DNA of 64,000 nt from Chloroflexota bacterium (GCA_026702615.1 JAPPBY010000009.1:62001-126000), one strand, 5' to 3'; positions 8,758 through 17,892 are shown, counted from the first letter of the stretch. Translations and numbers: made by a program. Notes: generated by a model from the sequence alone, not told the origin.

Positions 8758-10494
8758 ATGGCTGAATTCGACACCGTCATCAAGGGCGGAACGGTCATCG
8801 ACGGGCTGCGAACACCGCGGCATGTAGCCGACATCGGCATCACCGACGGCCGCATCGCCTACATCGGGAAGCTGAGGGGTTCCGACGGTGAGCAGGTGCT
8901 CGATGCCGAGGGGCTGATCGTGGCGCCCGGGTTTGTCGATCTGCACACGCACTACGACGGGCAGGTCTACTGGGACCCGTACTGCTCGATCTCGGGCTGG
9001 CACGGGGTCACGTCGGTCGTCATCGGGAACTGCGGGTTCGGATTCGCACCCGTGAAGCCGGACGACCGCGAACGGGCGATGCTCTCGCTGGCGCGGAACG
9101 AGGCCATCCCCCTGGAGTCCATGCAGGAGGGAATGCCGTGGGACTGGGAGACGTATCCCGAGTTCCTCGACAGCCTCGAGCGCACGCCGAAGGGCGTGAA
9201 CCTGCTCAGCTACGTGGGCCTGAGCCCGCTGATGATGTACGTGATGGGGCTCGAAGCCGCGAAGAGCCGCCTTCCCAACGATGCGGAGATGGCGGAGATG
9301 TCGCGCATCCTGGAGGAGGCGATCAAGGCGGGCGGCTGCGGCTTCTCCGCCCAGGTGCTCGGGCCGGAAAGCGGTCAGCGCGACTACGACGGCACGCCGA
9401 TGATCACGGACACGATGGCGCCCGAGACGCTGGTGTCGTTCGCGGAGGTGCTCGGGAAGTGCCGGGCGGGTTTCATCCAGCTAACGGGCGGAAGCATGGA
9501 GCTGAACGAGCAGCTCGCCCAGGCGAGTGGGCGGCCTGTCATTTACAACCTGATCCTGGCCATGGCGCAGGACCAGCACGGCAACAAGATGGAGGGCCAC
9601 CACAAGACGATCGCCTGGCTGAACGAGGCGAATGCGCGCGGCAACCGCATCTTCGGGCAGGCGGTGACAGTCAAGATCGGCTACGAGTTCACGCTCGAAC
9701 ACTGGAACATGTTCGACACGTTCGAGTTGTGGCGGGAGATGACCCTTGGCACGGTAGAGGAGCGGATGGCGAAGATGGGCGATCCGGAGCGCCGCCCCGC
9801 CCTTCGCGCCGAGCACGACGAGGGTAAGGGCCCCAGCGCGCCGGGCCGGGACGAAGAGGCGGAGATCGCCGGCCATGTCGGGCGCGGACTGGAAGTGCTG
9901 ACCGTGCAGGAGGTCGAAGACCCCTCACTGAAGCACTTTGAGGGGCTCACGGTTCAGGAGATAGCGGACCAGAGCGGCAAGCACGTGATCGACGCGTTCC
10001 TCGACCTCGGCGTGGCAGACAAGCTGCAGACGACGTGGGTCACGCCGCCGGAGGAGACCGACGTCCAGTCGATGAGCGAGGTGGCGAACTCACCGTTCGC
10101 GATTCCGGGGGTCTCGGACGGCGGAGCGCACACGAAGTTCCTGGCGATGGGCGTGTATCCAACGGAAATGCTCTCGGAGCTGGTGCGCGACCACGAAATC
10201 ATGGACCTGGAGCAGGCCCACTGGCGGCTGAGCGCCTACCCGGCGATGGCCGCGGGTTTCAGGGACCGAGGCTGGATCAAGGAAGGCTCACCGGCGGACA
10301 TCGTCGTCTACGACCTGGAGAACCTTGGCAGCGGGCCGATGGAGAAGGTGTACGACCTTCCCGCGGGCCAGTGGCGCCGCGTGCGCCGGGCCGAGGGCTA
10401 TCGCTGGATTCTCGTGAATGGCGAGGTGACCTCGGAGGACGGGGAGACGACTGGGGCAACCCCCGGCCGCCTGCTTCGTTACGGCTCGGGGTAG
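8758..10494 (+). CDS. amidohydrolase, N-acyl-D-amino-acid deacylase (D-aminoacylase) family
   Basis: Metal-dependent amidohydrolase, 578 aa, from ATG 8758 with GCGGAGG 7 nt before it. The metal-binding HxH is in DLHTHYDGQ near residue 63, the conserved GNCGFGFAP segment follows, and the catalytic-loop Asp is in SDGGAH near the C-terminus. The family removes acyl groups from D-amino acids or hydrolyses related amides. Its position between a peptide-binding protein and two peptide permeases suggests it acts on the imported substrate. It is closely related to the minus-strand gene at 24001-25701. The exact substrate is unknown. Confidence 0.9.
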   Translation: MAEFDTVIKGGTVIDGLRTPRHVADIGITDGRIAYIGKLRGSDGEQVLDAEGLIVAPGFVDLHTHYDGQVYWDPYCSISGWHGVTSVVIGNCGFGFAPVKPDDRERAMLSLARNEAIPLESMQEGMPWDWETYPEFLDSLERTPKGVNLLSYVGLSPLMMYVMGLEAAKSRLPNDAEMAEMSRILEEAIKAGGCGFSAQVLGPESGQRDYDGTPMITDTMAPETLVSFAEVLGKCRAGFIQLTGGSMELNEQLAQASGRPVIYNLILAMAQDQHGNKMEGHHKTIAWLNEANARGNRIFGQAVTVKIGYEFTLEHWNMFDTFELWREMTLGTVEERMAKMGDPERRPALRAEHDEGKGPSAPGRDEEAEIAGHVGRGLEVLTVQEVEDPSLKHFEGLTVQEIADQSGKHVIDAFLDLGVADKLQTTWVTPPEETDVQSMSEVANSPFAIPGVSDGGAHTKFLAMGVYPTEMLSELVRDHEIMDLEQAHWRLSAYPAMAAGFRDRGWIKEGSPADIVVYDLENLGSGPMEKVYDLPAGQWRRVRRAEGYRWILVNGEVTSEDGETTGATPGRLLRYGSG

Positions 10495-10567
10495 CCATCC
10501 GAATCGCCGCTAGCGCCGTGGCCTCACGGCCCGGCCACGGCGCCGAGACCTCGATCGAGGGTGGTCC

Positions 10568-11548
10568 GTGACCCAGTACATCGCGAGACGCCTGCTCCTC
10601 AATCTCGTGGTCATCCTGATTGTGATGACCTTCATCTTCATTACCCTTCGCATCCTGCCGGGCGACTTCGCCGCACAGCAGGTTTCAGATCAGTTCTTCG
10701 CGGGTCGGGGAGGCGACCCCGACGAGGCGCTCCGCCTCGCCCGTGAACGCCTCGGGCTTCACGATCCCATCCCCATCCAGTACGGGAAGTTCCTCGGCGA
10801 CCTCTTCACGGGGGACTTCGGAACGTCGTTCCGGACGGGCGACTCCGCCCTGACCTCGGTTCGCGCCGCACTCCCGTACACCCTCCAACTGGGCCTGATG
10901 TCAGTGGTCATCGCCCTCATCCTGGCGTTCCCCGTGGGCATCATCTCGGCCCTGCGGCAGGACTCGTGGCTTGATGGCGGCCTGCGCCTCTTCGCGGTGT
11001 TCTTCCTGGCGGCGCCGCCGTTCTGGATTGCCACGCTCGGCTCCGGGTGGTCGCTCCAGTACGACATCCTGGAGTTGAACGTGATTGCGCATCCGGGCAT
11101 CTGGGAGGATCCCTGGGGGAGCTTCCAGCTCATGATCGTCCCCGCCCTGGCGGCCGGGCTGGCGTTCGGGGCCATCCTGATGCGATTCCTGCGATCGCAA
11201 CTCCTCGACGTGTTGCGGCAGGACTACGTACGCACGGCGAGGGCGAAGGGCCTGCGAAGCGGCGCCGTCATCACCCGCCACGTGCTGCGGAACGCGCTCA
11301 TCCCCATCGTCACCATTTTCGGGATCTCGCTGGCCGCGCTCGTCGGCGGCAACGTCATCCTCGAGACGATGTTCAACATCCCGGGCATGGGAAGGCTGCT
11401 GCTTGAAGCGCTCCTCATCCGGGACGTACCGGTAGCGCAGTCCATGGCTCTCCTGCTCGTGGTTGGAGTGGTGATGATCAACCTCCTCGTTGACCTGAGC
11501 TACTTCCTCATCGATCCAAGGGTCACGGTGGGAGCGGCCAGCGAATGA
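10568..11548 (+). CDS. ABC transporter permease, DppB/OppB family
   Basis: Inner-membrane permease of a peptide/nickel-type ABC importer, 326 aa, about six membrane helices. The N-terminus TQYIARRLLLNLVVILIVM is typical of DppB. The ATPase-contact (EAA) loop is at LLDVLRQDYVRTARAKG near residue 217. It starts at GTG 10568 and overlaps the next permease by 4 nt (ATGA). It belongs with the binding protein at 6878 and the amidohydrolase at 8758. No ATPase subunit is encoded nearby. Confidence 0.93.
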   Translation: MTQYIARRLLLNLVVILIVMTFIFITLRILPGDFAAQQVSDQFFAGRGGDPDEALRLARERLGLHDPIPIQYGKFLGDLFTGDFGTSFRTGDSALTSVRAALPYTLQLGLMSVVIALILAFPVGIISALRQDSWLDGGLRLFAVFFLAAPPFWIATLGSGWSLQYDILELNVIAHPGIWEDPWGSFQLMIVPALAAGLAFGAILMRFLRSQLLDVLRQDYVRTARAKGLRSGAVITRHVLRNALIPIVTIFGISLAALVGGNVILETMFNIPGMGRLLLEALLIRDVPVAQSMALLLVVGVVMINLLVDLSYFLIDPRVTVGAASE

Positions 11549-12513
11549 CAGCGGGCGCGGGCTTCGGGGACCAGGAACTGGCGGTGGTCGCCCTCGAGGA
11601 GGAGCGGTCCGTTGCGGCACGTGCGATGAGAGGCCTCGGGCGGTTCATCCGGCAGAAGAAGGTCGGCGCGCTCGGCCTCGGGATGGCGCTCATCTTCCTC
11701 GTTCTGGGGGCGGCGGGGCCTCATATCACGCCCTACGACAAGGACGAGACGTTCAGCAACGCGAACCCGAACTACGAACGGGGAAGCACAGACCCGGAAA
11801 AGATCAGCCCAACGACGCTGCTGCGGCTTGCGGGCCCATCATGGGAGCACCCCCTGGGGACAGACGACAAGGGGCGCGACCTACTGACGCGGGTGCTGGT
11901 GGGGGCGAGGCGCGCGCTCTACTTCGGCTTCGCCTCGGCGGCCATGGCGACGGTACTCGGGGCGATCATCGGAGTTGCATCCGGTTACTTCGGTGGCCTC
12001 GTGGACCTGGTTCTGCAGCGATTGGTCGACGCGATGATCGCCATCCCGGGCCTCATCTTCCTGCTCCTGCTGATCCAGATCGGGGAGGTGACCCTGTTCA
12101 GAGTCATCCTCGCCTTATCCATACTCGGATCATTCGGCGCCGCGCGGGTGGTGCGGTCAGCGGCGCTATCCACACGCAATGAGGTGTACGTGGAGGCCGC
12201 GAGGGTGGTGGGCGCCAGTCACTTGCGGATAGTGGCTCGCCACCTGCTGCCGAACATCGCTGCCCCGATCATCGTGATCTTCTCTATTTCGATCGGCACC
12301 GCGATCCTCGCCGAGGCCGGGCTCTCGTTCCTGAACCTGGGGGCGCCCGGTCCCAGCTGGGGAAAGATGGTGGCGCAGGGGCGCCTGACATTCGACTCGC
12401 AGCCGGTCATGAGCATCGTTGGGGGTGGCGCCATCACCTTCACCGTCGCGGCATTCAACCTGCTCGGCGATGCGATGCGCGACGTCCTGGACCCGCGGCA
12501 ACGGGGAACCTGA
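11545..12513 (+). CDS. ABC transporter permease, DppC/OppC family
   Basis: Second membrane subunit of the importer, 322 aa. It has the DppC N-terminal helix followed by HPLGTDDKGRDLLTRVLVGARRALYFG, and the EAA loop VYVEAARVVGASHLRIVARH. It ends in the usual GDAMRDVLDPRQRG. The ATG overlaps the stop of the DppB-type gene (11545-11548), so the two are translationally coupled. The DppD/DppF ATPases that normally follow are absent. The next genes are small cytosolic proteins instead. Confidence 0.93.
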   Translation: MTAGAGFGDQELAVVALEEERSVAARAMRGLGRFIRQKKVGALGLGMALIFLVLGAAGPHITPYDKDETFSNANPNYERGSTDPEKISPTTLLRLAGPSWEHPLGTDDKGRDLLTRVLVGARRALYFGFASAAMATVLGAIIGVASGYFGGLVDLVLQRLVDAMIAIPGLIFLLLLIQIGEVTLFRVILALSILGSFGAARVVRSAALSTRNEVYVEAARVVGASHLRIVARHLLPNIAAPIIVIFSISIGTAILAEAGLSFLNLGAPGPSWGKMVAQGRLTFDSQPVMSIVGGGAITFTVAAFNLLGDAMRDVLDPRQRGT

Positions 12514-12580
12514 GGCAGCAGCCAAGATCACACGGGCACGCCGGTGCTACCCTTCGCGCAACTGGCAGGAGGAATCGACC

Positions 12581-12967
12581 ATGCCGAAATTCGTGCTCAT
12601 CGGGCTCTGCGAGCCCACAGGCCCCGACGCCCAGGAGGCGTTCGACGAGTGGTTCGTCGACCAGCACATCGAGGACACGGCCAAGTGCCCGAACTTCATC
12701 CGCGGGAGCGTGTTCAAGCTGAGCGGTCCGCACGGCGGCGGCGAGACCGTCTCCGGCTACCTCTCCCTCTACGAGGTGGAGGCGGACAGCTACGACGAAG
12801 CCGAGACGACGCTGAACGCGTGGCAGCGCGACCCCGACGCCTGGGAAGGGCGCAAGCACCACCGGGAGACCGGCGAGAAGCTCGGTGGCATCCCTATCGC
12901 GGTCAACGGCTCCGGCTGGTACGAACTGATCAAGTACTGGGACGGGCCCAAGGCGAGCGCGCGGTGA
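12581..12967 (+). CDS. conserved hypothetical protein, 128 aa
   Basis: Soluble 128-residue protein starting at ATG 12581 after GGCAGGAGGAATCGACC, a strong ribosome site. I do not recognise a named family with confidence. The pattern (FVLIGLCEPTG, then FDEWFVDQHIEDTAKCPNF, and a closing GSGWYELIKYWDG) resembles ferredoxin-like alpha/beta-barrel proteins such as EthD-like monooxygenase relatives, but this is only a fold impression. A TACCCT box at 12548-12553 may be its promoter. It heads a tight run of oxidoreductase-type genes to 15453. Confidence 0.7.
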   Translation: MPKFVLIGLCEPTGPDAQEAFDEWFVDQHIEDTAKCPNFIRGSVFKLSGPHGGGETVSGYLSLYEVEADSYDEAETTLNAWQRDPDAWEGRKHHRETGEKLGGIPIAVNGSGWYELIKYWDGPKASAR

Positions 12968-12992
12968 CGGTTCCCTCGAAGGGGACTGGCGT

Positions 12993-13430
12993 ATGACCAG
13001 CCCTCGCGGCATGAGCCGCGACCAGATCGAGGCGTTCCTGGCGGAGCCCCGCAACGCGTTGGTGGGCGCCATCCGCAAGGACGGGCGCCCGCAGATGACG
13101 CCGAACTGGTTCCACTGGGACGGCTCGCGCTTTTACGTCTCGACGACGAAGGCGCGGCGGAAGTACGAGAACTTCAGCCGTGACCCGCGCGTGCAACTGG
13201 CCATCGACGACGCGACCGGGTTCCGCACAGTGCTGGTCGACGGCACGGTCGAGCTACGCGACGACCATGAGGCGGTGTTCGAACAGTTCAAGGCTATCCG
13301 CAAGAAGCATGGCCGCGAGCAGAGCGATGAGGACTTCCTGAAGGAACTGCGGCGGGACGAGCGCGTCCTGCTGGTGATTACGCCCGACAAACCGATCGAC
13401 GAATGGACCTCGTGGGGTCCGCCAGGCTAA
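12993..13430 (+). CDS. PPOX-class (split-barrel) flavin/F420-dependent oxidoreductase
   Basis: Split beta-barrel protein of the pyridoxamine-5-phosphate-oxidase superfamily, 145 aa. It shows ALVGAIRKDGRPQMTPNWF, followed by YVSTTKARRKYENFSRDP, the arrangement typical of F420-dependent PPOX proteins in which the K/R residues hold the cofactor phosphate. Start ATG 12993 has AAGGGGA upstream. It is 25 nt after the preceding gene and 13 nt before the next, so it is probably co-transcribed. It would reduce an enone or similar substrate with F420H2 or FMN; the substrate is unknown. Confidence 0.88.
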   Translation: MTSPRGMSRDQIEAFLAEPRNALVGAIRKDGRPQMTPNWFHWDGSRFYVSTTKARRKYENFSRDPRVQLAIDDATGFRTVLVDGTVELRDDHEAVFEQFKAIRKKHGREQSDEDFLKELRRDERVLLVITPDKPIDEWTSWGPPG

Positions 13431-13443
13431 AGGAGCAACACGA

Positions 13444-13899
13444 ATGGTTACCCCCCAGGAACTGTGCGAAATCGAGGAGATCAAGGAGGTTCGCTACCTC
13501 TACACGCATTACTACGACGGGCAGCGGGTCGAGGAGCTCGCGAACCTGTTCACTGAGGATGCGGTGTGCGAGTTCGGCGAGGAATACGGCGGAGACTGGG
13601 TCGGCCGGGAGCAGATCTACAACAACTACAAGAACTTCATCGAGGGCGAGGGTGACGACCCGCACGGGGTCATGCACGCGGTCGTGAACCCGTGGATCCG
13701 GTTGGCCGACGAGACGACGGCGCACGGGCGCTGGTACCTGCTCGACTTGCGGACGACGGAGGGCGTGGAGAACCCGCTCATCCTCTTCGGCATCTACGAC
13801 GAGACGTACAAGAAGACGGATGACGGCTGGAAGATCGCGCGCACGCGCATCGACTTCCTCTGGCCGCGGCGGGAATACCAGCCAAGCACCAACCTGTAG
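13444..13899 (+). CDS. NTF2/SnoaL-like family protein, copy 1
   Basis: Small cone-shaped alpha+beta fold protein, 151 aa. The pattern EIEEIKEVRYLYTHYYDG, then ELANLFTEDAVCEFGEEYGG and a C-terminal GWKIARTRIDFLWPRREY is typical of SnoaL-like proteins, which act as hydratases, isomerases or lyases or bind small hydrophobic ligands. AAAGGAG precedes ATG 13444. It is immediately followed by a close paralogue. Catalytic residues cannot be assigned. Confidence 0.87.
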   Translation: MVTPQELCEIEEIKEVRYLYTHYYDGQRVEELANLFTEDAVCEFGEEYGGDWVGREQIYNNYKNFIEGEGDDPHGVMHAVVNPWIRLADETTAHGRWYLLDLRTTEGVENPLILFGIYDETYKKTDDGWKIARTRIDFLWPRREYQPSTNL

Positions 13900-13911
13900 G
13901 GAGGTTCGACG

Positions 13912-14361
13912 GTGGTGACACCCGAGGAACTCTGCGAGATCGAAGAGATAAAGAACCTCCGCTACCTGTACGCGCACTACTACGACGGAAACCGGACCGA
14001 CGAGCTGGTCGACTTGTTCACGGAAGACGCGGTGTGCGACTTCGGAGAGAGCTACGGGAAGTGGGTCGGGAAAGAGGAGATTCAGCGGCAGTACGCGGCG
14101 GCGGCCGCGAGCGGGCGCACCGACTACGGCATCCTCCACAACGTCATGAATCCCTGGATCCGCCTCGTCAACGAGACAACGGCACGGGGCCGCTGGTACC
14201 TGATCAACATCCGCTCGACGGTGGGGGAAGCGAACCCGCTGATGCTGTGCGGCATCTACGACGAGACCTACAAGAAGACCGGGGACGGCTGGAAGATCCA
14301 CCGAACCCGGATCGACTTTCTCTGGCCACGCCGGGAGTACGCCGGCAGCACGGACCTGTAG
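13912..14361 (+). CDS. NTF2/SnoaL-like family protein, copy 2
   Basis: Tandem paralogue of the preceding gene, 149 aa, starting at GTG 13912 after GGGAGG. It keeps the same blocks (RYLYAHYYDGNRTDELVDLF, GWKIHRTRIDFLWPRREY) and differs mainly between residues 45 and 65. Adjacent NTF2-like pairs can form heterodimers, but that is only an inference here. It is 12 nt from the following LLM oxidoreductase gene, supporting one transcript. Confidence 0.87.
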   Translation: MVTPEELCEIEEIKNLRYLYAHYYDGNRTDELVDLFTEDAVCDFGESYGKWVGKEEIQRQYAAAAASGRTDYGILHNVMNPWIRLVNETTARGRWYLINIRSTVGEANPLMLCGIYDETYKKTGDGWKIHRTRIDFLWPRREYAGSTDL

Positions 14362-14373
14362 GGAGGCCCCGCA

Positions 14374-15453
14374 ATGGTGGAGTTCTGGACAACGGGCCTT
14401 GGGCTCCCGGCGGTGATCGCGAAGGCCGCCGCTCGGGCGGAGGAGCAGGGGTGGGACGGCTTCGGCACGCCCTACGCGCCCACGATGGCTCCCGATCCCT
14501 ACGTGTCGCTCTCCACGGCGGCGGCGGAGACGAGCACGCTGCAGCTGGCCACGTGGGTGGCCACCCCGGCCTCGCACACGCCGGCCGCCGCGGCGGGGTC
14601 GGCGAGGACGTTGCAGGCGGTGTCCGGCGGTCGCGCGGTGCTCGGCCTGGGGCGGGGCGACTCGGCGATGGCCTACCTGGGGATGGCACCGGCGCCGGTC
14701 AAGTTCTTCGAGGCCTACGTGAGCCGGCTGCGCAACTACCTGCAGGACGAGCCCCAGCCGTTCGATCTCGATCTCGACGGCGGCGGCCACTTCCCGCCGG
14801 TCGATCGCCTGGGGCTTGCGCAAACGGCGACCGAGGCGAAGTTCGGGTTGTTCATGCGGGGGACGCCCTCGGTACCGCTCGACCTGGTGGGCACGGGACC
14901 GCGGGTGCTCGGCATCGCCGCGCGCCACGCCGACCGGGTGACGACAGCCGTTGGCGCGAATCCGGAGCGGGTCGCCTGGGCGCTGGGCGTCGTGCGCGCG
15001 GCGCGCGAAGCGGCGAGCGTGACGCGGCCGCTCAGCCTGGGTGCGTGGGTGCCTGTAGCGGTGACGGACGATCGGGAGGCAGGACGCCGCATGCTCAGCG
15101 GCGTGGCCACCTCAATGGCGCGCTTCACGGCGATGTACGGGAAGGTCGTTGCCCCAGTCTCGGACGATGACCGCGAGGTGTACGAACGCATCCACGATGC
15201 CTACGAGTTGCACGGGCACTTTCGTGAGGGATCGCCCCAGTCGAAGGTGGTTCCGGGCGAGTTTATCGACCGGTTCACAATTATCGGACCGCCGAAAGAC
15301 TGTATTGAGCGACTGCGAGCGTTGATCGATCTGGGAATCGAGCGCTTTGTGATCGCAGGGCCCGCGCAGGGGGCGCTCGCCTCGTCCGCGCCAGAGCTGT
15401 CCGAGCGCGCGGTGCGGCAGTTCGAGGAGGAGGTCATGCCGGCGCTGCGCTGA
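14374..15453 (+). CDS. LLM-class flavin/F420-dependent oxidoreductase
   Basis: Luciferase-like TIM-barrel protein, 359 aa, start ATG 14374 with GGGAGG upstream. Visible family blocks are ARAEEQGWDGFGTPYAP, then TLQAVSGGRAVLGLGRGDSA and GIAARHADRVTTAVGANPERV. It ends the run of genes starting at 12581, which together look like a small F420/FMN-based catabolic unit. The C-terminal FTIIGPPKDCIERLRALIDL is the usual helix before the last strand. Substrate unknown. Confidence 0.9.
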   Translation: MVEFWTTGLGLPAVIAKAAARAEEQGWDGFGTPYAPTMAPDPYVSLSTAAAETSTLQLATWVATPASHTPAAAAGSARTLQAVSGGRAVLGLGRGDSAMAYLGMAPAPVKFFEAYVSRLRNYLQDEPQPFDLDLDGGGHFPPVDRLGLAQTATEAKFGLFMRGTPSVPLDLVGTGPRVLGIAARHADRVTTAVGANPERVAWALGVVRAAREAASVTRPLSLGAWVPVAVTDDREAGRRMLSGVATSMARFTAMYGKVVAPVSDDDREVYERIHDAYELHGHFREGSPQSKVVPGEFIDRFTIIGPPKDCIERLRALIDLGIERFVIAGPAQGALASSAPELSERAVRQFEEEVMPALR

Positions 15454-15498
15454 GCACCAGCCGGCGACCTCAAACTCCCGGACCTACCACAGGAACAG

Positions 15499-15514
15499 CC
15501 CGCCGATTGGCGGG
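15499..15514. terminator. weak hairpin between convergent genes
   Basis: CCCGCC-GATT-GGCGGG lies in the 115-nt gap between the convergent genes ending at 15453 and 15569. It lacks a T-tract, so it is at best a weak or factor-dependent terminator. No gene is seen in this gap. Confidence 0.3.
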
Positions 15515-15568
15515 CCGTTCGTTCGTAGGGCGAAGCCCCTGGCAGAACGGACGAAGCCGTTCCCGCGT

Positions 15569-16357
15569 CTAGCCGGACAGATCGAGGGCCATGATGAGGA
15601 GGTCACGCGGGAGGCCGCGACGGTCGGTTACCCAGCCATGCAACGTGGCCTCCTCCTTAAACCCGAGTCGCTCAAAGGCCGCGCGGGCGCCGCCCTGATC
15701 GACGGTCATCTGCGCCGTGATCTTGCGAGAGCCGAAGTTCGGGGCGACATCGATGACGTCGCGAACGAGGCGTCCACCAAGGCCGCTTCCGCGGTAGTCG
15801 CTGTCCACGATCACGCGTACTTCGCCCACATTGCGAGTCCAACGCATGGGCTCCCCGTGCAGGGACCCGTACCCGACGACCCGGCCGCCGGACTCGGCCA
15901 CCAGTGCGAAGTCGACGCCATCCTCCACGTTCCGGATCAGCCCATCAACGACTGCGCCGCTGGAGATGTCCTCGCGCAGGAAGAGGAGGTCGTCATGAGG
16001 AAGCGCGCGGGCGAACTGAAGGAACGCGCCTCGGTTCGAGCGGCTCAGCCTGTGGAGCTGCACCTCGCGCCCGTCGGCAAGGTTCCAGGTGACGGGGTAG
16101 CGCGCGTGGAGGTTGGGGCGCTCCTGCAGGCCGCGACGGATGCGGTCCGCCTCTGTGCCGCGCAGAATCTCCTCCTCCTCCCTGGTAAAGCTCTCGCCGC
16201 AGGTGTTGCAGCGATAGCTGCTCGCCTTGTCCTCAATGCCCATGTTCTCGGGCGAGTCCCAGTGCGGGACCAGGAGGACGCACTCACAGGTCTCGGAAGC
16301 ATCCTCAGCTACCTGGGCGCTGCTCGACTCACTCTCTCCACGTCGAAGGAACCGCAT
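15569..16357 (-). CDS. GNAT N-acetyltransferase with N-terminal zinc-ribbon-like segment
   Basis: 262 aa, from ATG 16357 preceded by GGAGGGG. Residues 20-60 hold four cysteines (C24, C26, C50, C53, the last two as CNTC) around HWDSPENMGIEDKASSYRC, which looks like a small zinc ribbon. From about residue 90 a GNAT domain follows; the acetyl-CoA pyrophosphate loop is YRGSGLGGRLVRD and the closing strand is RAAFERLGFKEE. It transfers an acetyl group to an unknown amine or protein. The ribbon could guide the enzyme to a partner, but that is inference. Confidence 0.85.
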   Translation of the reverse strand: MRFLRRGESESSSAQVAEDASETCECVLLVPHWDSPENMGIEDKASSYRCNTCGESFTREEEEILRGTEADRIRRGLQERPNLHARYPVTWNLADGREVQLHRLSRSNRGAFLQFARALPHDDLLFLREDISSGAVVDGLIRNVEDGVDFALVAESGGRVVGYGSLHGEPMRWTRNVGEVRVIVDSDYRGSGLGGRLVRDVIDVAPNFGSRKITAQMTVDQGGARAAFERLGFKEEATLHGWVTDRRGLPRDLLIMALDLSG

Positions 16358-16464
16358 GTCTACCCCTCCAGATTTCGACTACGCGACCAGCCTACTCCTT
16401 TTCGAGAGGGGCAAGCAGCCCCGCGGCGGGCTTTCGTATGCACGCTCGCTTCGTGCGGGTACGG

Positions 16465-17880
16465 CTAGGGTGCGGCAACGGAATCTGGAGCATCCGCCGT
16501 GGGGACCGGGGCTCGGGCCTGCTCGACCTTTGGGAGCAGGCGGAACCCGAAGAACGCGAGGGGGCCGGCGATGGCGAAGGCGGCGATGATGCCGATCTTG
16601 CTGAAGCGGAGGAGGTCGGGATCGGCGTAGGCCAGGTCGCCCACGAAGAGGGCAACGGTGAAGCCGATGCCAGCGACGAGGCCGATCGCCCACACTCCCC
16701 GCCACGTCACCCCCGCGGGACGCTGGGCGCCCAGGACGACCGCAATCCAGGTGGCTGCCACGAGGCCGACAGGCTTCCCTACCACGAGGCCGACGATGAC
16801 GCCCCAGGTGACGGTGCTCGCGAAGGCATCGGCGAGACCAGCCGGGTCCAGGTGGACACCGGCATTGGCGAGTGCGAAAGCGGGCACAACCAGGTAGGCG
16901 ACCCACGGATGGAGGTGGTGCTCGAGACGGTCGACGTGGGGCACGGCGTTGCTGCTCAGGTCACTCAGGCTGAGCAGGGAGTCGACCACCTGGTCGTGAC
17001 CAAGGGGCGTCTCGGGGTCCTCGTCCCCGGCTCGGAAGCGTTCGAGGAGCTGCCGGGCGGTACGGACAAAGCCGTCGAGGGGCATGGGCGGCCGCCAGGG
17101 CGTGAGGAAGCCGAGGACCGCGCCCAGCGTCGTGGGGTGCACACCGGAGTCGTGGATGGCCGCCCAGGCGACGACACCCATGCCGGCGAAGATGAACATC
17201 TGACGGAGCCCGAGGCGGTACACGAGGAGCATGAGCGCGACCAGCCCGGCCGTGAGCAGGAGCTGGTCGAGCTGGACATCGCCGGAATAGAAGAAGGCAA
17301 CGACCACGACGGTCCCGATGTCATCGACGATGACGAAGGTGAGAAGCATCGCGCGCAGGCCAAGGGGAACGCGTCTCGCGAAAAGGGTGGCGATGCCGAG
17401 GGCGAAGGCGACATCGGTGGCCATGGGGATGGCCCAGCCTTCACGGGCGTCAGCCGAGGCGCCCTGGGTGACAAGCAGGAAGATGCCGAGCGGCAGCAGC
17501 ATCCCGCCGATGGCCCCGACGACGGGCGCCGCCATCACCCGCGGGTCGGAGAGCTCGCCGATGGTGATCTCGCGCTTGACCTCGAGTCCGATAAGGAAGA
17601 AGAAGAGGACCATCCCCACTTCGTTCACCCAGAAGTGGAGGCTCCCTTCGACAGACCAGAAGGCAAGGTCAACCCCGAGTTGGACCGCCAGCAGCTCCTC
17701 GTACGAGTCACGCCAGGGCGAGTTCGCCCAGACCAGCGCCACGACGGCGGCGACCATGAGGAGGACGGCGCCCGCGCTCTCGGTCTGGACGAACTCCTGC
17801 ACGGGGCGGACAAAGTTCGTGAGCGGCCGCCGGGGGAGGCGCTCGCGCGGATCGAACCTGCGGATGACGCCCCCGAGCAT
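16465..17880 (-). CDS. nhaA: Na+/H+ antiporter NhaA
   Basis: Inner-membrane sodium/proton antiporter, 471 aa, about 11-12 helices, exporting Na+ in exchange for protons. Diagnostic blocks are GMVLFFFLIGLEVKRE, ATDVAFALG, and the ion-binding Asp pair in FVIVDDIGTVVVVAFFYS; GIGFTVALFVGDLAY occurs near the C-terminus. The N-terminus is about 20 residues longer than in E. coli and there is a long cytosolic loop near residues 280-310. The ATG has no ribosome site; a TACCCT box ends 7 nt before it, so translation is probably leaderless. Confidence 0.95.
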   Translation of the reverse strand: MLGGVIRRFDPRERLPRRPLTNFVRPVQEFVQTESAGAVLLMVAAVVALVWANSPWRDSYEELLAVQLGVDLAFWSVEGSLHFWVNEVGMVLFFFLIGLEVKREITIGELSDPRVMAAPVVGAIGGMLLPLGIFLLVTQGASADAREGWAIPMATDVAFALGIATLFARRVPLGLRAMLLTFVIVDDIGTVVVVAFFYSGDVQLDQLLLTAGLVALMLLVYRLGLRQMFIFAGMGVVAWAAIHDSGVHPTTLGAVLGFLTPWRPPMPLDGFVRTARQLLERFRAGDEDPETPLGHDQVVDSLLSLSDLSSNAVPHVDRLEHHLHPWVAYLVVPAFALANAGVHLDPAGLADAFASTVTWGVIVGLVVGKPVGLVAATWIAVVLGAQRPAGVTWRGVWAIGLVAGIGFTVALFVGDLAYADPDLLRFSKIGIIAAFAIAGPLAFFGFRLLPKVEQARAPVPTADAPDSVAAP

Positions 17881-17892
17881 GCATCTAGGGTA
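17881..17892 (-). promoter_or_regulatory. leaderless-type -10 box of nhaA
   Basis: On the minus strand, TACCCT (17892-17887) is followed by AGATGC and then the nhaA ATG at 17880. The spacing places transcription start at or next to the start codon. Confidence 0.5.
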
